A DNA stretch of 64,000 bases from Gracilimonas sp040904925 (GCA_040904925.1 JBBDSP010000011.1:124001-188000), one strand, 5' to 3'; numbered from the stretch's first letter, positions 45,820 to 54,773 are shown. Numbers and translations are program-made. Notes: generated by a model from the sequence alone, not told the origin.

Positions 45820-48800
45820 ATGAAGTTAAAGCATTTACTACTGGTTTTAATTGCCTCCTTTTTATGGCTTCCTGCAGATCTTTTCGGGCAAGCTTCAGTT
45901 TCAGATGTCAGTTATGATGCATTGGAACTCAGAAATATCGGTCCTGCTTTTAATGGCGGACGTATTGCCGACATTGCCATTCATCCCGATGACGAAAACG
46001 TCTGGTATGTGGCCGTAGGTTCCGGGAATGTCTGGAAAACAACCAATGCGGGAACTACCTGGCAACCCATTTTTGATAACCAAGGCTCCTATTCCACCGG
46101 TTCTGTTACCATCGATCCCAACAACCCAAATACCATCTGGGTTGGAACCGGTGAAGACGTTGGAGGCCGCCATGTGGCTTTTGGAGACGGAATCTACAAA
46201 AGTACCGACGCTGGGAACAGCTGGACTAATATGGGGCTTAAAGACTCTGAACACCTTTCCAACATCATTGTACATCCCGAAAATTCTGACATTGTTTGGG
46301 TTGCAGCAGAGGGTCCATTATGGAGCAGCGGCGGTGAACGCGGTTTATATAAAACCACTGATGGCGGTGAAACCTGGGAAAATAAATTAAGTGGTAACGA
46401 ATGGACCGGTGTCACTGATATTTTGATCGATCCTCGTGATCCTGATGTACTTTATGCAGCAACTTGGCAGCGACATCGTACCGTTGCTGCTTATATGGGT
46501 GGCGGACCGGGCTCGGGTATTCATAAGAGTACCGATGGCGGTGAAAGCTGGACCGAATTAACGAAAGGACTCCCCGCTTCAAATATGGGGAAGATCGGCT
46601 TGGCCATTTCACCCCAGGATCCGGATTACGTTTACGCAGCCATTGAGCTTGATCGGCGTACCGGAGGTGTGTACATGTCTGATAACCGGGGTGAATCCTG
46701 GACAAAGATGTCTGATGCCGTTTCCGGCGGTACCGGCCCTCACTACTATCAGGAATTGTATGCTTCCCCACACAATTTTGGACAGATCATCCTGGTAAGC
46801 AATTATTCCCTGATCTCTGATGATCACGGAGCCAATTTTACCACGATAAATAACAACAACAAGCATGTGGATGACCACGCCATTGCCTTCAAGAAAAGTG
46901 ATCCCAATTTTATTATGATCGGGACTGATGGTGGCCTATATGAAAGTTATGATTTTATGGAAACCTGGAGTTTCATCCGCAACATGCCGCTTATGCAGTA
47001 TTATAAACTATCTGTAGATGATGCCAAACCATTCTATAATGTATATGGCGGAACTCAGGATAACGGCTCCAACGGAGGACCATCCAGAACCGATGCTGAT
47101 GGCATCCGAAACCGAGATTTTTTCAAAACACTTGGAGCTGACGGCCATGATTCTGCCACAGAACCCGGAAATCCCAATATTGTATATGGTGAATTTCAGC
47201 GCGGAAGCCTATACCGTATTGACCGGATCACAGGTGAAACTGTGTTTATTCAGCCTCAGCCTGGCGAAGGTGAAGGACAGGAACGCTTCAACTGGGATGC
47301 TCCGATCGAGGTAAGTCCTCACAGCGATACCCGCGTTTATTTTGCCTCTTACCGGGTTTGGAAAACCGATGACCGCGGCGACAGCTGGACTCCCATCTCC
47401 GATGACCTGACCCGCAGCCAGGAGCGCATCACCATTCCCATTATGGGCAAACAGCAAAGCTGGGATAATCCCTGGGATATCAGTGCCATGTCAGATTATA
47501 ACACGATCACATCACTGGCCGAATCTCCGGAACAGGAAGGTTTGATCTATGCCGGAACCGATGACGGTCTGCTTCACGTAACCGAAGACGGCGGCGAAAA
47601 CTGGCGCAGAATTGAATTGGGTGATATCAACGGCCTCCCATCAACCCCCTTCGTGAATGATATCAAAGCCGACCTTTTTGATGCCAACACTGTCTACGTT
47701 GCCATGGATAATCACAAATATGGTGACTTCAAGCCCTATATCATCAAAAGCACCGATCGCGGAAGATCCTGGGAGCTCATCTCCGAAGACCTTCCCGAAA
47801 GGCATCTCGTTTGGCGGGTGGTTCAGGATCATGTGGATCCCAACCTGATGTTCGCGGCTACAGAATTCGGTATCTTTTTTACCGTTGACGGTGGCAGTGA
47901 ATGGATAGAACTTAAAGGCGGTGCACCCACTATTTCTTTCAGAGACATCACTATTCAGCGGGAGCATGAAGACCTTGTAGCCGCTTCTTTTGGCCGCGGA
48001 TTTTTCATCCTCGATGATTACTCCCCACTCAGAGAGATGAGTGAAGAAACTCTGAATCAGGATGGAGTGCTCTTCCCTACCCGCGATGCTTTCTGGTACA
48101 TGCCAAGAAATGTGGTGGATTCTCAGGGTGATGACGATTATGTAGCTGAAAATCCTCCTTACGGAGCCGTTTTCACCTATTATCTGAAAGACAGCCATCT
48201 TTCCAAAGAAGCCGAACGACAGCGGCAAGAGCGTGAGTTGGATGACAATGAAGACGTTCCCTTTCCGGGGTGGGATGCACTTGATGAGGAGATCGCCGAA
48301 GAAGATCCTTACGTAATGATCACCATAAAAGATGGAGATGGTACGGTGATAAATCGCATAAAAGGATCTGCCCGTGAAGGATTCCACCGTGTCAACTGGG
48401 AACTTCGACATATGTCCAAGAACCTGATCAGCCCGGAATCATCCGGCGGTGGAGGCTGGTTCAGTGACTCGTTTCCTGTGGTACCCGGCACCTATTCCGC
48501 GAGTATGTCACTCGTAAAAGACGGTAAGGTTCAGGATCTGTCCGAATCTATCTCATTCGATGTGGTTCCATTACGCGAAGGAGCGCTTGATCGCCAGCCT
48601 AACCAGCAACGGGAAACTTTCATGGATAACCTGATCGCATTCCAGCAAGACCTGACAGCTGTTTCAAATCAGCTTAACGATGCCATGGATCGGATCGGGG
48701 CAATGAAGACCGCCCTTAACCGTGCAGAAAATGAAGCTCAGGAACTTCACACGCGCCTCTATGAAGCACGCATGAAACTGCTGGAGTTTGACAAGGCCAT

Positions 48801-49047
48801 GAATGGCAGCGATGCCAAAGGGCAAGTGGGTGAAAGTGAGGCCCCAACCCCACGTAACCGCATGTTTGTAGGCTTCCGGGCCCTCGGTACCACCTATGGA
48901 CCAACCACCATGCACGAACAAACGGTTGAAGCAGGCAAAGCAGAGCTGGAGGCAATCAGCGAGGATCTGGATGCATTTCTGACTTCTGAAATGCCACAGC
49001 TTGAACAAGCCCTCGAAGCCGTTGGAGCTCCACCCATAGAAGACTAA
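45820..49047 (+). CDS. secreted BNR/sortilin-type propeller protein
   Basis: A 1075-residue exported protein with a signal peptide (1-23). Residues about 30-740 hold at least nine Asp-box repeats (KSTDGGESW, KTTDGGETW, KTDDRGDSW, VTEDGGENW and others), forming ten-bladed VPS10/sortilin-like propellers. The C-terminal third (about 760-1075) includes a beta-sandwich (GFHRVNWELRH, PGTYSASMSL) and a terminal helical coiled region (DNLIAFQQDLTAVSNQLND...). This architecture is common in Bacteroidota and Balneolota secretomes; the ligand is unknown. The gene ends at a strong terminator, the last housekeeping-type gene before the cassette array. Confidence 0.88.
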   Translation: MKLKHLLLVLIASFLWLPADLFGQASVSDVSYDALELRNIGPAFNGGRIADIAIHPDDENVWYVAVGSGNVWKTTNAGTTWQPIFDNQGSYSTGSVTIDPNNPNTIWVGTGEDVGGRHVAFGDGIYKSTDAGNSWTNMGLKDSEHLSNIIVHPENSDIVWVAAEGPLWSSGGERGLYKTTDGGETWENKLSGNEWTGVTDILIDPRDPDVLYAATWQRHRTVAAYMGGGPGSGIHKSTDGGESWTELTKGLPASNMGKIGLAISPQDPDYVYAAIELDRRTGGVYMSDNRGESWTKMSDAVSGGTGPHYYQELYASPHNFGQIILVSNYSLISDDHGANFTTINNNNKHVDDHAIAFKKSDPNFIMIGTDGGLYESYDFMETWSFIRNMPLMQYYKLSVDDAKPFYNVYGGTQDNGSNGGPSRTDADGIRNRDFFKTLGADGHDSATEPGNPNIVYGEFQRGSLYRIDRITGETVFIQPQPGEGEGQERFNWDAPIEVSPHSDTRVYFASYRVWKTDDRGDSWTPISDDLTRSQERITIPIMGKQQSWDNPWDISAMSDYNTITSLAESPEQEGLIYAGTDDGLLHVTEDGGENWRRIELGDINGLPSTPFVNDIKADLFDANTVYVAMDNHKYGDFKPYIIKSTDRGRSWELISEDLPERHLVWRVVQDHVDPNLMFAATEFGIFFTVDGGSEWIELKGGAPTISFRDITIQREHEDLVAASFGRGFFILDDYSPLREMSEETLNQDGVLFPTRDAFWYMPRNVVDSQGDDDYVAENPPYGAVFTYYLKDSHLSKEAERQRQERELDDNEDVPFPGWDALDEEIAEEDPYVMITIKDGDGTVINRIKGSAREGFHRVNWELRHMSKNLISPESSGGGGWFSDSFPVVPGTYSASMSLVKDGKVQDLSESISFDVVPLREGALDRQPNQQRETFMDNLIAFQQDLTAVSNQLNDAMDRIGAMKTALNRAENEAQELHTRLYEARMKLLEFDKAMNGSDAKGQVGESEAPTPRNRMFVGFRALGTTYGPTTMHEQTVEAGKAELEAISEDLDAFLTSEMPQLEQALEAVGAPPIED

Positions 49048-49070
49048 ACGTTAACCCATTTTAAAATCAC

Positions 49071-49107
49071 AAAGGAGAAGTACTTTAAGTGCTTCTCCTT
49101 TTTTTAT
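49071..49107 (+). terminator. terminator after the BNR gene
   Basis: AAGGAGAAGTACTT pairs with AAGTGCTTCTCCTT and is followed by seven T. It separates resident chromosome from the cassette array. Confidence 0.9.
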
Positions 49108-49275
49108 TTCCACAAAAAGTTCAATAAAGGTTTTTATTAACCGATTTATATGAACGAGTTTATTGAACTTTTTGGAGGGTGATCTTCAGGTAACTATAAA
49201 ATTTTCATGAAATTGAGGATTGAATGATATACATTTACGGGAGATGAAATGTTCATCATTAATATGTTATACCAC

Positions 49276-49875
49276 ATGAGAAGATCAGATCAATATATAA
49301 TCCATTTCCATCCAGTTGGAGAAATTGAACACTACCGACTCGATTTCCAATCATCCAGCTCTGCATCTGAAATCCTAGAGTCTCTAAAGCTTGAAAACTA
49401 TCAATTATATCAACTTATTTTATCTGAAAATAGGTGCGTAATGTCGACAGCTGAATTGAATTCTCAAAACATTAAATACGATTTAGTCACCAGAGAAAAA
49501 AAGACATGGTTTGGGCTTCTTAGCAAAACTGTTCAGGATCTTCTTATCTATCCGAATAACTCATTTTACTATCCATACGATTTTGGGAATTATCTCTACC
49601 TATATACTCGCCGCTTGATTTCAAAAACAGAATTTAATGATTGGCTATTAGATCAATTTCCTAATGGATCGGAAGATTTAGATAGAATGTATGCGGGACA
49701 TAATGAAGAGACGATTAACTTGTTAAACAGTGACGACTATTTAATTATTACAAATCATGACTACCAAAAAGAGTTTGGGATTAATGCTGAAAAAGCAATT
49801 ATTGACAAGCTCAAGGATAAGTTTCGTGAGATGAGGCTTTCTGGATTTGAAGAGGAATCGTATGAATTCAATTGA
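49276..49875 (+). CDS. cassette 1: hypothetical protein
   Basis: A 199-residue, A/T-rich gene product of unknown family with alpha/beta character (RRSDQYIIHFHPVGEI at the start, a central DLLIYPNNSFYYPYDFGNYLY and a charged C-terminal helix). The open frame extends upstream to 49249, but the cassette boundary lies at 49266/49267. The ATG at 49276, 10 bases inside the cassette, is therefore the natural start. It has no promoter of its own that I can see. Confidence 0.65.
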   Translation: MRRSDQYIIHFHPVGEIEHYRLDFQSSSSASEILESLKLENYQLYQLILSENRCVMSTAELNSQNIKYDLVTREKKTWFGLLSKTVQDLLIYPNNSFYYPYDFGNYLYLYTRRLISKTEFNDWLLDQFPNGSEDLDRMYAGHNEETINLLNSDDYLIITNHDYQKEFGINAEKAIIDKLKDKFREMRLSGFEEESYEFN

Positions 49876-49885
49876 AAGTCATGTG

Positions 49886-50008
49886 GTATAACAATGCGTT
49901 TTAAATCGGACGCGGACGGGGTGCAATCGAACTTGTTTGTAAGGAATTAATTTTGCTACTTCAAAGAAATCATAATCCCCGCGCCGTTTAAACGCTGGGT
50001 CGTTAGCC
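49886..50008 (+). other. attC site 1 (end of cassette 1)
   Basis: R'' GTATAAC (49886-49892) and R' GTTAGCC (50002-50008), 123 bases. Inner arms GCGTTTTAAATCGG and CCGTTTAAACGC plus GGGG/CCCC pair imperfectly. It is closely related in sequence to site 3, including the central loop. Confidence 0.88.
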
Positions 50009-50021
50009 TACATTTTCCGCT

Positions 50022-50657
50022 ATGGATATATATAATTTACTTAGTGAGCTTGGTGTTTTCTCTATTATTATTGCTGGTTGTGCATGGTTACTACGTTCAA
50101 TTGGGAATCATTTAATCGATAAAAAATTCGAATCATATAAATCAGAGTTAGATAATGCTTCATCTGCATTTCAGCAGAAATTAGATATAGAGTTAGAAAA
50201 TTATCGTAAGCAACTGCGAATTGATTATTTAAAACATTCTCGAATTCATGAAAAAAGGCTTGAAGTAATGTCAGAACTTTATCGACTCCTCATAAAATTG
50301 GACAAAAACATAAAAAATTTAACAGCATTTTTAAGACCAAGCACTGGCGAAGATTATGAGGAAAGAAGAAAAAGAGAGATAATAGAGACTTCTGAAGTTT
50401 ATCAAACTTTTAAAAATTATTTTGATGAAAAACGCATCTTGTTAACAGTTGAAACTTGCGAACTAATTGATGATCTCAATGAAAAGTATTCTGAAAGTTT
50501 GAGATTGAGCACATTCAAAGACAGATGGAATATTGATACAAAGACGGCTTTACAAATGTCTGATGAGGCCTTAGAAATTTATGAACGACAAATTCCAAAA
50601 ATTAAACGAAAGCTTGAGGATGAATTTCGGGGTCAACTTGGTTCATTAGAAAGCTAA
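50022..50657 (+). CDS. cassette 2 gene 1: membrane-anchored coiled-coil protein
   Basis: A 211-residue protein. One N-terminal TM (about 10-28, SIIIAGCAWLLRSIG) is followed by a long Lys/Glu-rich helical region (about 30-110, KSELDNASSAFQQKLDIELE) with the pattern IHEKRLEVMSELYRLL. A second helical half ends at EDEFRGQL. I recall similar TM-plus-helix proteins as unannotated cargo in variable bacterial regions, but I know no function. It starts 20 bases after the attC cut and is the first of four genes in one cassette. Confidence 0.7.
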   Translation: MDIYNLLSELGVFSIIIAGCAWLLRSIGNHLIDKKFESYKSELDNASSAFQQKLDIELENYRKQLRIDYLKHSRIHEKRLEVMSELYRLLIKLDKNIKNLTAFLRPSTGEDYEERRKREIIETSEVYQTFKNYFDEKRILLTVETCELIDDLNEKYSESLRLSTFKDRWNIDTKTALQMSDEALEIYERQIPKIKRKLEDEFRGQLGSLES

Positions 50658-50706
50658 ATGTTTGTCATTATAAAATAATCTCGAATACGAAATAATAAAG
50701 TTTTTA

Positions 50707-51267
50707 ATGAAAAATCATTACCAAGCTTTGGGGGTAGACAGAAGCGCATCAATTGAGGAAGTAAAAAGAGCCTACAGAAAACTTGCTCAAAAATTTCATC
50801 CAGATAAGAATAATGGAGATAAGTTTTTTGAAGCCAGATTTAAAGAAATTCAAGAGGCTTACGGAATTTTATCAGATCCTTATCAAAAAGGGCGCTATGA
50901 TAATGAATATGATCACTTCTATAGCACCAAAAAAAATAAACGTTCGTCAGATTATACCACAAAAAATTCGACAAGAGATAAAACTACTTATACTGATCCA
51001 GAAAATGAAAGACAAAAAAAGGAAAGAGAGGAAAAAGAGCGCGTTGCCCAAATCAAAAGGAATGCTGAATTACCATTTGAGGATAAGGCATGGATTTTTC
51101 TTGGTAATTGGTTTTTACTTGGGATAATTGGAGTCTGGATGTTTATCAAATATAGATTTGAAGGTTTTGTAAAAAAATCCAATCAAGTTTGTATCGTCTC
51201 GATTATTTCAATGATAGTCTTTTTTATTCTAACAATGTTTGTTGCAATTATAACTCAAGGAAGATGA
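50707..51267 (+). CDS. cassette 2 gene 2: DnaJ-domain membrane protein
   Basis: A 186-residue protein. An N-terminal J domain (residues 4-65) has the HPD motif at 31-33 and the usual YHQALGV-type start (YQALGVDRSASIEEVKRAYRK, split as YQALGVDRS and IEEVKRAYRK). A charged linker (about 70-125) leads to two C-terminal TM helices (about 132-152, 161-183). It would recruit DnaK/Hsp70 to the membrane. It lacks the Gly/Phe and zinc regions of housekeeping DnaJ. Its stop overlaps the next gene by 4 bases. Confidence 0.85.
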   Translation: MKNHYQALGVDRSASIEEVKRAYRKLAQKFHPDKNNGDKFFEARFKEIQEAYGILSDPYQKGRYDNEYDHFYSTKKNKRSSDYTTKNSTRDKTTYTDPENERQKKEREEKERVAQIKRNAELPFEDKAWIFLGNWFLLGIIGVWMFIKYRFEGFVKKSNQVCIVSIISMIVFFILTMFVAIITQGR

Positions 51268-51596
51268 AAGTCCACTTTTTAGCTTGTCATCGTAAACCAG
51301 AACGATCCTTCTTTTTTAAAGGAAGACAATTTCCAGTTTGCGCAAGATGTACAGGAATTTTGATAGGATATTTTATTATACCTTTTTCAACTCTTGGAAT
51401 AATTAATATAAGTATTATCTGGTGCTTAGTTCTGATTACTCCCACGTATTTAGATGGCATTATTCAAGCTTTTATGGAAGTAGAAAGTACTAACTCTCGA
51501 AGGTTTCTTACAGGTTTATTAGCTGGAATTGGCCAAGGTGCATTGGTTTGTGAGCTTGGGAAACTAACTGGGAAATTAATCTTAAACCTATACTAA
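51264..51596 (+). CDS. cassette 2 gene 3: DUF2085 membrane protein
   Basis: A 110-residue protein. The N-terminal signature ACHRKPERSFFFKGRQFP followed by VCARCTG (Cys8, Cys26, Cys29) is that of DUF2085. Three hydrophobic segments follow (about 31-50, 53-70, 85-108). The frame is open from 51189, but the ATG at 51264 overlaps the DnaJ stop (ATGA) and starts right at the conserved motif. Function is unknown; the Cys/His set suggests metal or redox binding. Confidence 0.85.
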   Translation: MKVHFLACHRKPERSFFFKGRQFPVCARCTGILIGYFIIPFSTLGIINISIIWCLVLITPTYLDGIIQAFMEVESTNSRRFLTGLLAGIGQGALVCELGKLTGKLILNLY

Positions 51597-51601
51597 TTAC
51601 T

Positions 51602-51829
51602 ATGGAACAAAATGAAAGCCAAATTGAAAGACCTCATGACCCAAATGATAAACTTAGTGGCGGCCAAATTGCTTTAACCATTTGTTTATCTCCATTTGCA
51701 GGTACCATAATGTACTTTATGTACAAAAATGACTACCCAAATAAATCAAAACAAGCATGCCATATCACACTCTGGGTTAGTGGTATAGCATTTTTTCTAA
51801 ATATTTTATTTACACTTGCAGGTGCCTAA
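51602..51829 (+). CDS. cassette 2 gene 4: small two-TM protein
   Basis: A 75-residue protein with a polar N-terminus (1-20) and two TM helices (about 23-41 and 51-73). It starts 5 bases after the DUF2085 gene, and attC site 2 begins 16 bases after its stop. Unknown function; likely a membrane partner of the preceding proteins by context. Confidence 0.65.
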   Translation: MEQNESQIERPHDPNDKLSGGQIALTICLSPFAGTIMYFMYKNDYPNKSKQACHITLWVSGIAFFLNILFTLAGA

Positions 51830-51845
51830 ATCGCGATAAAATATA

Positions 51846-51933
51846 GGCTAACAAGGGCTTCAAGCGGACGATTGTGCGGTTTAACCCCAATTAAAGTTGG
51901 TCGCCTCGCCGCTTAAGCCCAAGGCCGTTAGGC
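51846..51933 (+). other. attC site 2 (end of cassette 2)
   Basis: R'' GGCTAAC (51846-51852), R' GTTAGGC (51927-51933), 88 bases. Inner arms GGGCTTCAAGCGG and CCGCTTAAGCCC pair except for one unpaired C in the left arm, the classic extrahelical base of attC sites. Its central loop differs from those of sites 1 and 3. Confidence 0.92.
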
Positions 51934-51963
51934 ACATACTTTGTAAATCAAAATTTATCTAAA

Positions 51964-52557
51964 ATGAAGAAATTAATATTCCAAACTCTGATTGCTTTAT
52001 TATTCACAACAACAATTTATGCTCAAAAGAATGGAATGGAATGGCAAAGAAATTCAACAGTTCAATCAAAGAGTGAAACTTATAGCAATAGAGTAGAAAG
52101 ATATTTTGCTGAAGATATTATTTCTTACTACAGCTCAAAACCTCTAAAATCACAGAACTTTGCAATAATTCCATTTTCCGTTGAAAACGTGAACTCTCAG
52201 TTAACTGATTACTATTCAGATTTTAAAAATAAGATTGTTGAGGAACTAATAAACTCAAACCTAACTGTTACAAGTAATGCAAGTAGTCAGCTAAGTAACG
52301 GAATAAGTATTGACAATAGAATTGAATTTACAATTGATACTTTTGAGACAAACGATATAATTTCATTCCACATTACCTTAAGCTTAAGAAAATCTGCTTA
52401 TTTTAAAGAAAAGAGGAACGATGAATCAGCTTATAAAACTGATATGGTAATATGGTTTAAAAGTATTTATGGTTTCGTCAATGTTGACGAAAATGAAGAA
52501 ATTTACAAATACTCAAAGGAAGCAGTTTCTGATATGATCAATTTTATTTATGAATAA
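51964..52557 (+). CDS. cassette 3 gene 1: exported hypothetical protein
   Basis: A 197-residue protein with a signal peptide (residues 1-20, TTIYA-QK). The mature part is polar and A/T-biased, with FAIIPFSVENVNSQLTDYY resembling the start of LpoB/FlgO-like lipoprotein domains, and later alternating strands. Not firmly recognised. It overlaps the nuclease-like gene by 8 bases. Confidence 0.65.
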   Translation: MKKLIFQTLIALLFTTTIYAQKNGMEWQRNSTVQSKSETYSNRVERYFAEDIISYYSSKPLKSQNFAIIPFSVENVNSQLTDYYSDFKNKIVEELINSNLTVTSNASSQLSNGISIDNRIEFTIDTFETNDIISFHITLSLRKSAYFKEKRNDESAYKTDMVIWFKSIYGFVNVDENEEIYKYSKEAVSDMINFIYE

Positions 52558-53083
52558 GTCAGAAAAAAAGGCTGTAGAGTTTTTAGAAAATAAAGGATTT
52601 ACAGTTGAACAAAATGATAAAGGGAAAAACCGTATTGGTGGGAAAAGACCTGATTTTATTATATCTAATTTAAACGGCTTTACTGCTTTTTGTGAGTTTA
52701 AAAACATGGAATCTATAATGAAGGGAAGTCATGTTGAAGTAAGGAAAATATTCACAAAACTATTTTCTAAAATTAAAACCTCAGGAAAACAACTTAAGTT
52801 TAATAGGCGAAATTTGTTTCATACCGTACCAAATATTGTGTTCCTAAACTGTGAGGACCTTTCAATTACTCATTTTGATGTAAGAGATCTTTTAAGAAAT
52901 CGTTCAACAATTCCAGTTTATGGTAGTAAATCTTTTCCACAAAAAATGAGAAAAACAGTTGATAAGTTTTTGATTAGCTCAATTGACATGATTCTATTAA
53001 CCAATAATAATTTTGGACAGGATTTTTACTTTATTTATGATGGTCCATTTAAAGAAATTATCGGTCAAACATTTATTAAATAA
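52550..53083 (+). CDS. cassette 3 gene 2: PD-(D/E)XK nuclease-like protein
   Basis: A 177-residue protein. KAVEFLENKGFTVEQ, then RPDFII (Asp35) and FCEFKN (Glu49-x-Lys51), form the PD-(D/E)XK catalytic core layout of restriction-type endonucleases. The rest (about 60-177) is basic and helical. Nuclease activity is inferred from this motif. The stop lies 2 bases before attC site 3. Co-expressed with the exported protein gene by overlap. Confidence 0.7.
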   Translation: MNKSEKKAVEFLENKGFTVEQNDKGKNRIGGKRPDFIISNLNGFTAFCEFKNMESIMKGSHVEVRKIFTKLFSKIKTSGKQLKFNRRNLFHTVPNIVFLNCEDLSITHFDVRDLLRNRSTIPVYGSKSFPQKMRKTVDKFLISSIDMILLTNNNFGQDFYFIYDGPFKEIIGQTFIK

Positions 53084-53085
53084 AT

Positions 53086-53209
53086 GCCTAACAAAGCATT
53101 TTAAATCGGGCGCTAATGGGGTGCGATGGAAGCTTATTTGTGAGGAATTAATTTTACTACTTCAACCAAATCTTAATCCCCGTGCCGTTTAAACGCTGGG
53201 TTGTTAGGC
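53086..53209 (+). other. attC site 3 (end of cassette 3)
   Basis: R'' GCCTAAC (53086-53092), R' GTTAGGC (53203-53209), 124 bases. Arms GCATTTTAAATCGGGCG and CCGTTTAAACGC, with GGGG/CCCC. The loop contains GAGGAATTAATTTTACTACT, nearly the same as in site 1. Confidence 0.92.
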
Positions 53210-53238
53210 GTTTTTCATACAATCTAAAATATATAGTT

Positions 53239-53481
53239 ATGGCTTGGACTTTTGAACAATTTGAAAATATGTCTACTGATGAGTTGAAAAATGAATACGA
53301 TAAGAGATATTCTGATGAAATTGAATCAAGGGATTTTATCCTAAATGAAATTTCTCGGAAAAAGACTGATAGACAGACACAAAAAATTGTTACTCTAACG
53401 AAAACAGTAAAAAACCTTACTTGGGCAATTTTCTTATTAACAATTATAAACTTAATCCTCGTTGGGATAAATGTATTTTAA
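53239..53481 (+). CDS. cassette 4 gene 1: small tail-anchored protein
   Basis: An 80-residue protein: acidic helical N-terminus (FEQFENMSTDELKNEYDKRY), a basic stretch and a C-terminal TM helix (about 59-79). The frame is open from 53182 across the attC, so the ATG at 53239 inside the cassette is chosen. Unknown function. It precedes the GIY-YIG gene by 5 bases. Confidence 0.65.
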   Translation: MAWTFEQFENMSTDELKNEYDKRYSDEIESRDFILNEISRKKTDRQTQKIVTLTKTVKNLTWAIFLLTIINLILVGINVF

Positions 53482-53486
53482 ACTAA

Positions 53487-54092
53487 ATGGAACAACAAAC
53501 TTTAACTGAACTTACTTTCATTTGTGAAGAATGTGATTCATTAAATTACTTACGAGACGTGCTTATTAAAAAGCACAATATTTTGGATTGTCAGCATTGC
53601 AATGAAGAAAGCTATTTTACTGAAGGTGTTGAATACATTTATGTCTTAGACTCGAAATATAGTGACTTATTAAAATTAGGGTTTACAACAAGAGAGCCAA
53701 CCAATCGAGTGAATGAGATTAATTTGGCGACTGGAGCAATTCCCTGGGAGGTAGCAATTTACTATCATACTCTTTCAGGGCATAAATTGGAACAAAAAAT
53801 TTATGCCCTTTTTGAAGATTATCGAATTCAAAAAAAGGAGCAGTTAAATATAGAACTCAAGCAGGTAGTAAATATTCTGAGGAATGAATTTTCAATTTCA
53901 CCCGATTATATTCGAGAGGATCTTGAACAAATTGCTAAAGTTGTTTCGTCATTAAAAAAAGCAAAATTTAAACCTAAGAGTACAGAATATTGGGAAGGAA
54001 ATTGCATCTATTGTAAGAAGCATTTTTCAGTTACAATTTACCATGATAATGGTGTAGCGTGTCCGCACTGTAATAAATTAAATCTATTCTGA
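53487..54092 (+). CDS. cassette 4 gene 2: GIY-YIG (T5orf172/MUG113-like) protein with two zinc ribbons
   Basis: A 201-residue protein. N-terminal zinc ribbon Cys13-Cys16 ... Cys35-Cys38. Central GIY-YIG-type nuclease domain (about 48-115) has YIYVLDS, KLGFTT (63-68), Arg74 and Glu102 (KLEQKIYALF). C-terminal zinc ribbon Cys173-Cys176 ... Cys192-Cys195. The T5orf172 branch occurs in phages and variable islands. Nuclease activity is inferred. Flanking ribbons suggest nucleic-acid binding. Confidence 0.8.
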   Translation: MEQQTLTELTFICEECDSLNYLRDVLIKKHNILDCQHCNEESYFTEGVEYIYVLDSKYSDLLKLGFTTREPTNRVNEINLATGAIPWEVAIYYHTLSGHKLEQKIYALFEDYRIQKKEQLNIELKQVVNILRNEFSISPDYIREDLEQIAKVVSSLKKAKFKPKSTEYWEGNCIYCKKHFSVTIYHDNGVACPHCNKLNLF

Positions 54093-54149
54093 ATTAATTC
54101 TTGACCTCTTCTTCCATTATAAATTAATATTATTTTCAATTTCATTCGA

Positions 54150-54773
54150 ATGAATGATATAACTATAATCAGCATCATTACTAAAAGCCATTACTTTCAA
54201 GCAGATATGGATCGCTTATTTGCATTGAAAATTCTTTTGGACGCTACCATTCTGTCCAATATGGACAATTTCTGGGTTAATGAACTGTTACCTTTTTCTA
54301 CTGATAAAAACAGCAAAGAAATAGATGCATGGTTAGATTCTGAGAAAAACGAATTGAAAAAACTTTTTAGATTCACAATTTTATCTTCAATTTTTACAAC
54401 TGCATACTATCATCTAGAAAATGAAATTTTATTCTTTTCTCAGATTCTGGCCAAAGATTTAAACATGGAAAAAGAGTTAGATCAGATTGACGACAAAGGT
54501 ATTAAGAAGGCCAGGAGTTTTTTAAAAAAATTAAAAGTAGAAATACCAAACCAATGGTCTGAAATAGTAAATTATGGAAGAATAAGAAATGCCATTGCAC
54601 ATACGGCTGGAATTGCAAAAAAGGATGCCCTTCTCGATTATATTAATAGAACCAAAAATATTGATGTTGATGATATAAACCGAATTATATTCAGCGATAA
54701 TTTCATTGAAAAAGCTTTTAATAATATTCAGACTTTTGAACATAAATTAGTGGAGAACATTAAAAACGCCTAA
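54150..54773 (+). CDS. cassette 4 gene 3: HEPN-like protein
   Basis: A 207-residue, all-helical protein. The motif RNAIAH (Arg146 to His151, R-x4-H) preceded by YGRI fits the HEPN RNase/abortive-infection superfamily (RiboL-PSP/MAE_28990-like). An upstream helical half contains TAYYHLENEILFFSQ. HEPN proteins are often RNases in toxin or anti-phage systems. No MNT nucleotidyltransferase partner is seen; its neighbours are the GIY-YIG and tail-anchored genes. Confidence 0.72.
   Translation: MNDITIISIITKSHYFQADMDRLFALKILLDATILSNMDNFWVNELLPFSTDKNSKEIDAWLDSEKNELKKLFRFTILSSIFTTAYYHLENEILFFSQILAKDLNMEKELDQIDDKGIKKARSFLKKLKVEIPNQWSEIVNYGRIRNAIAHTAGIAKKDALLDYINRTKNIDVDDINRIIFSDNFIEKAFNNIQTFEHKLVENIKNA

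Noticed and set aside
47641..48411. 256-codon open frame on the minus strand
   Set aside because: It lies wholly inside the BNR gene, in a GC-rich part with few stops, and its translation has no domain or signal.
49249..49275. Upstream start (MFIINMLYH) for the first cassette gene
   Set aside because: These codons lie across the cassette cut site at 49266/49267 fixed by the 13-base end complementarity; the ATG at 49276 is inside the cassette.
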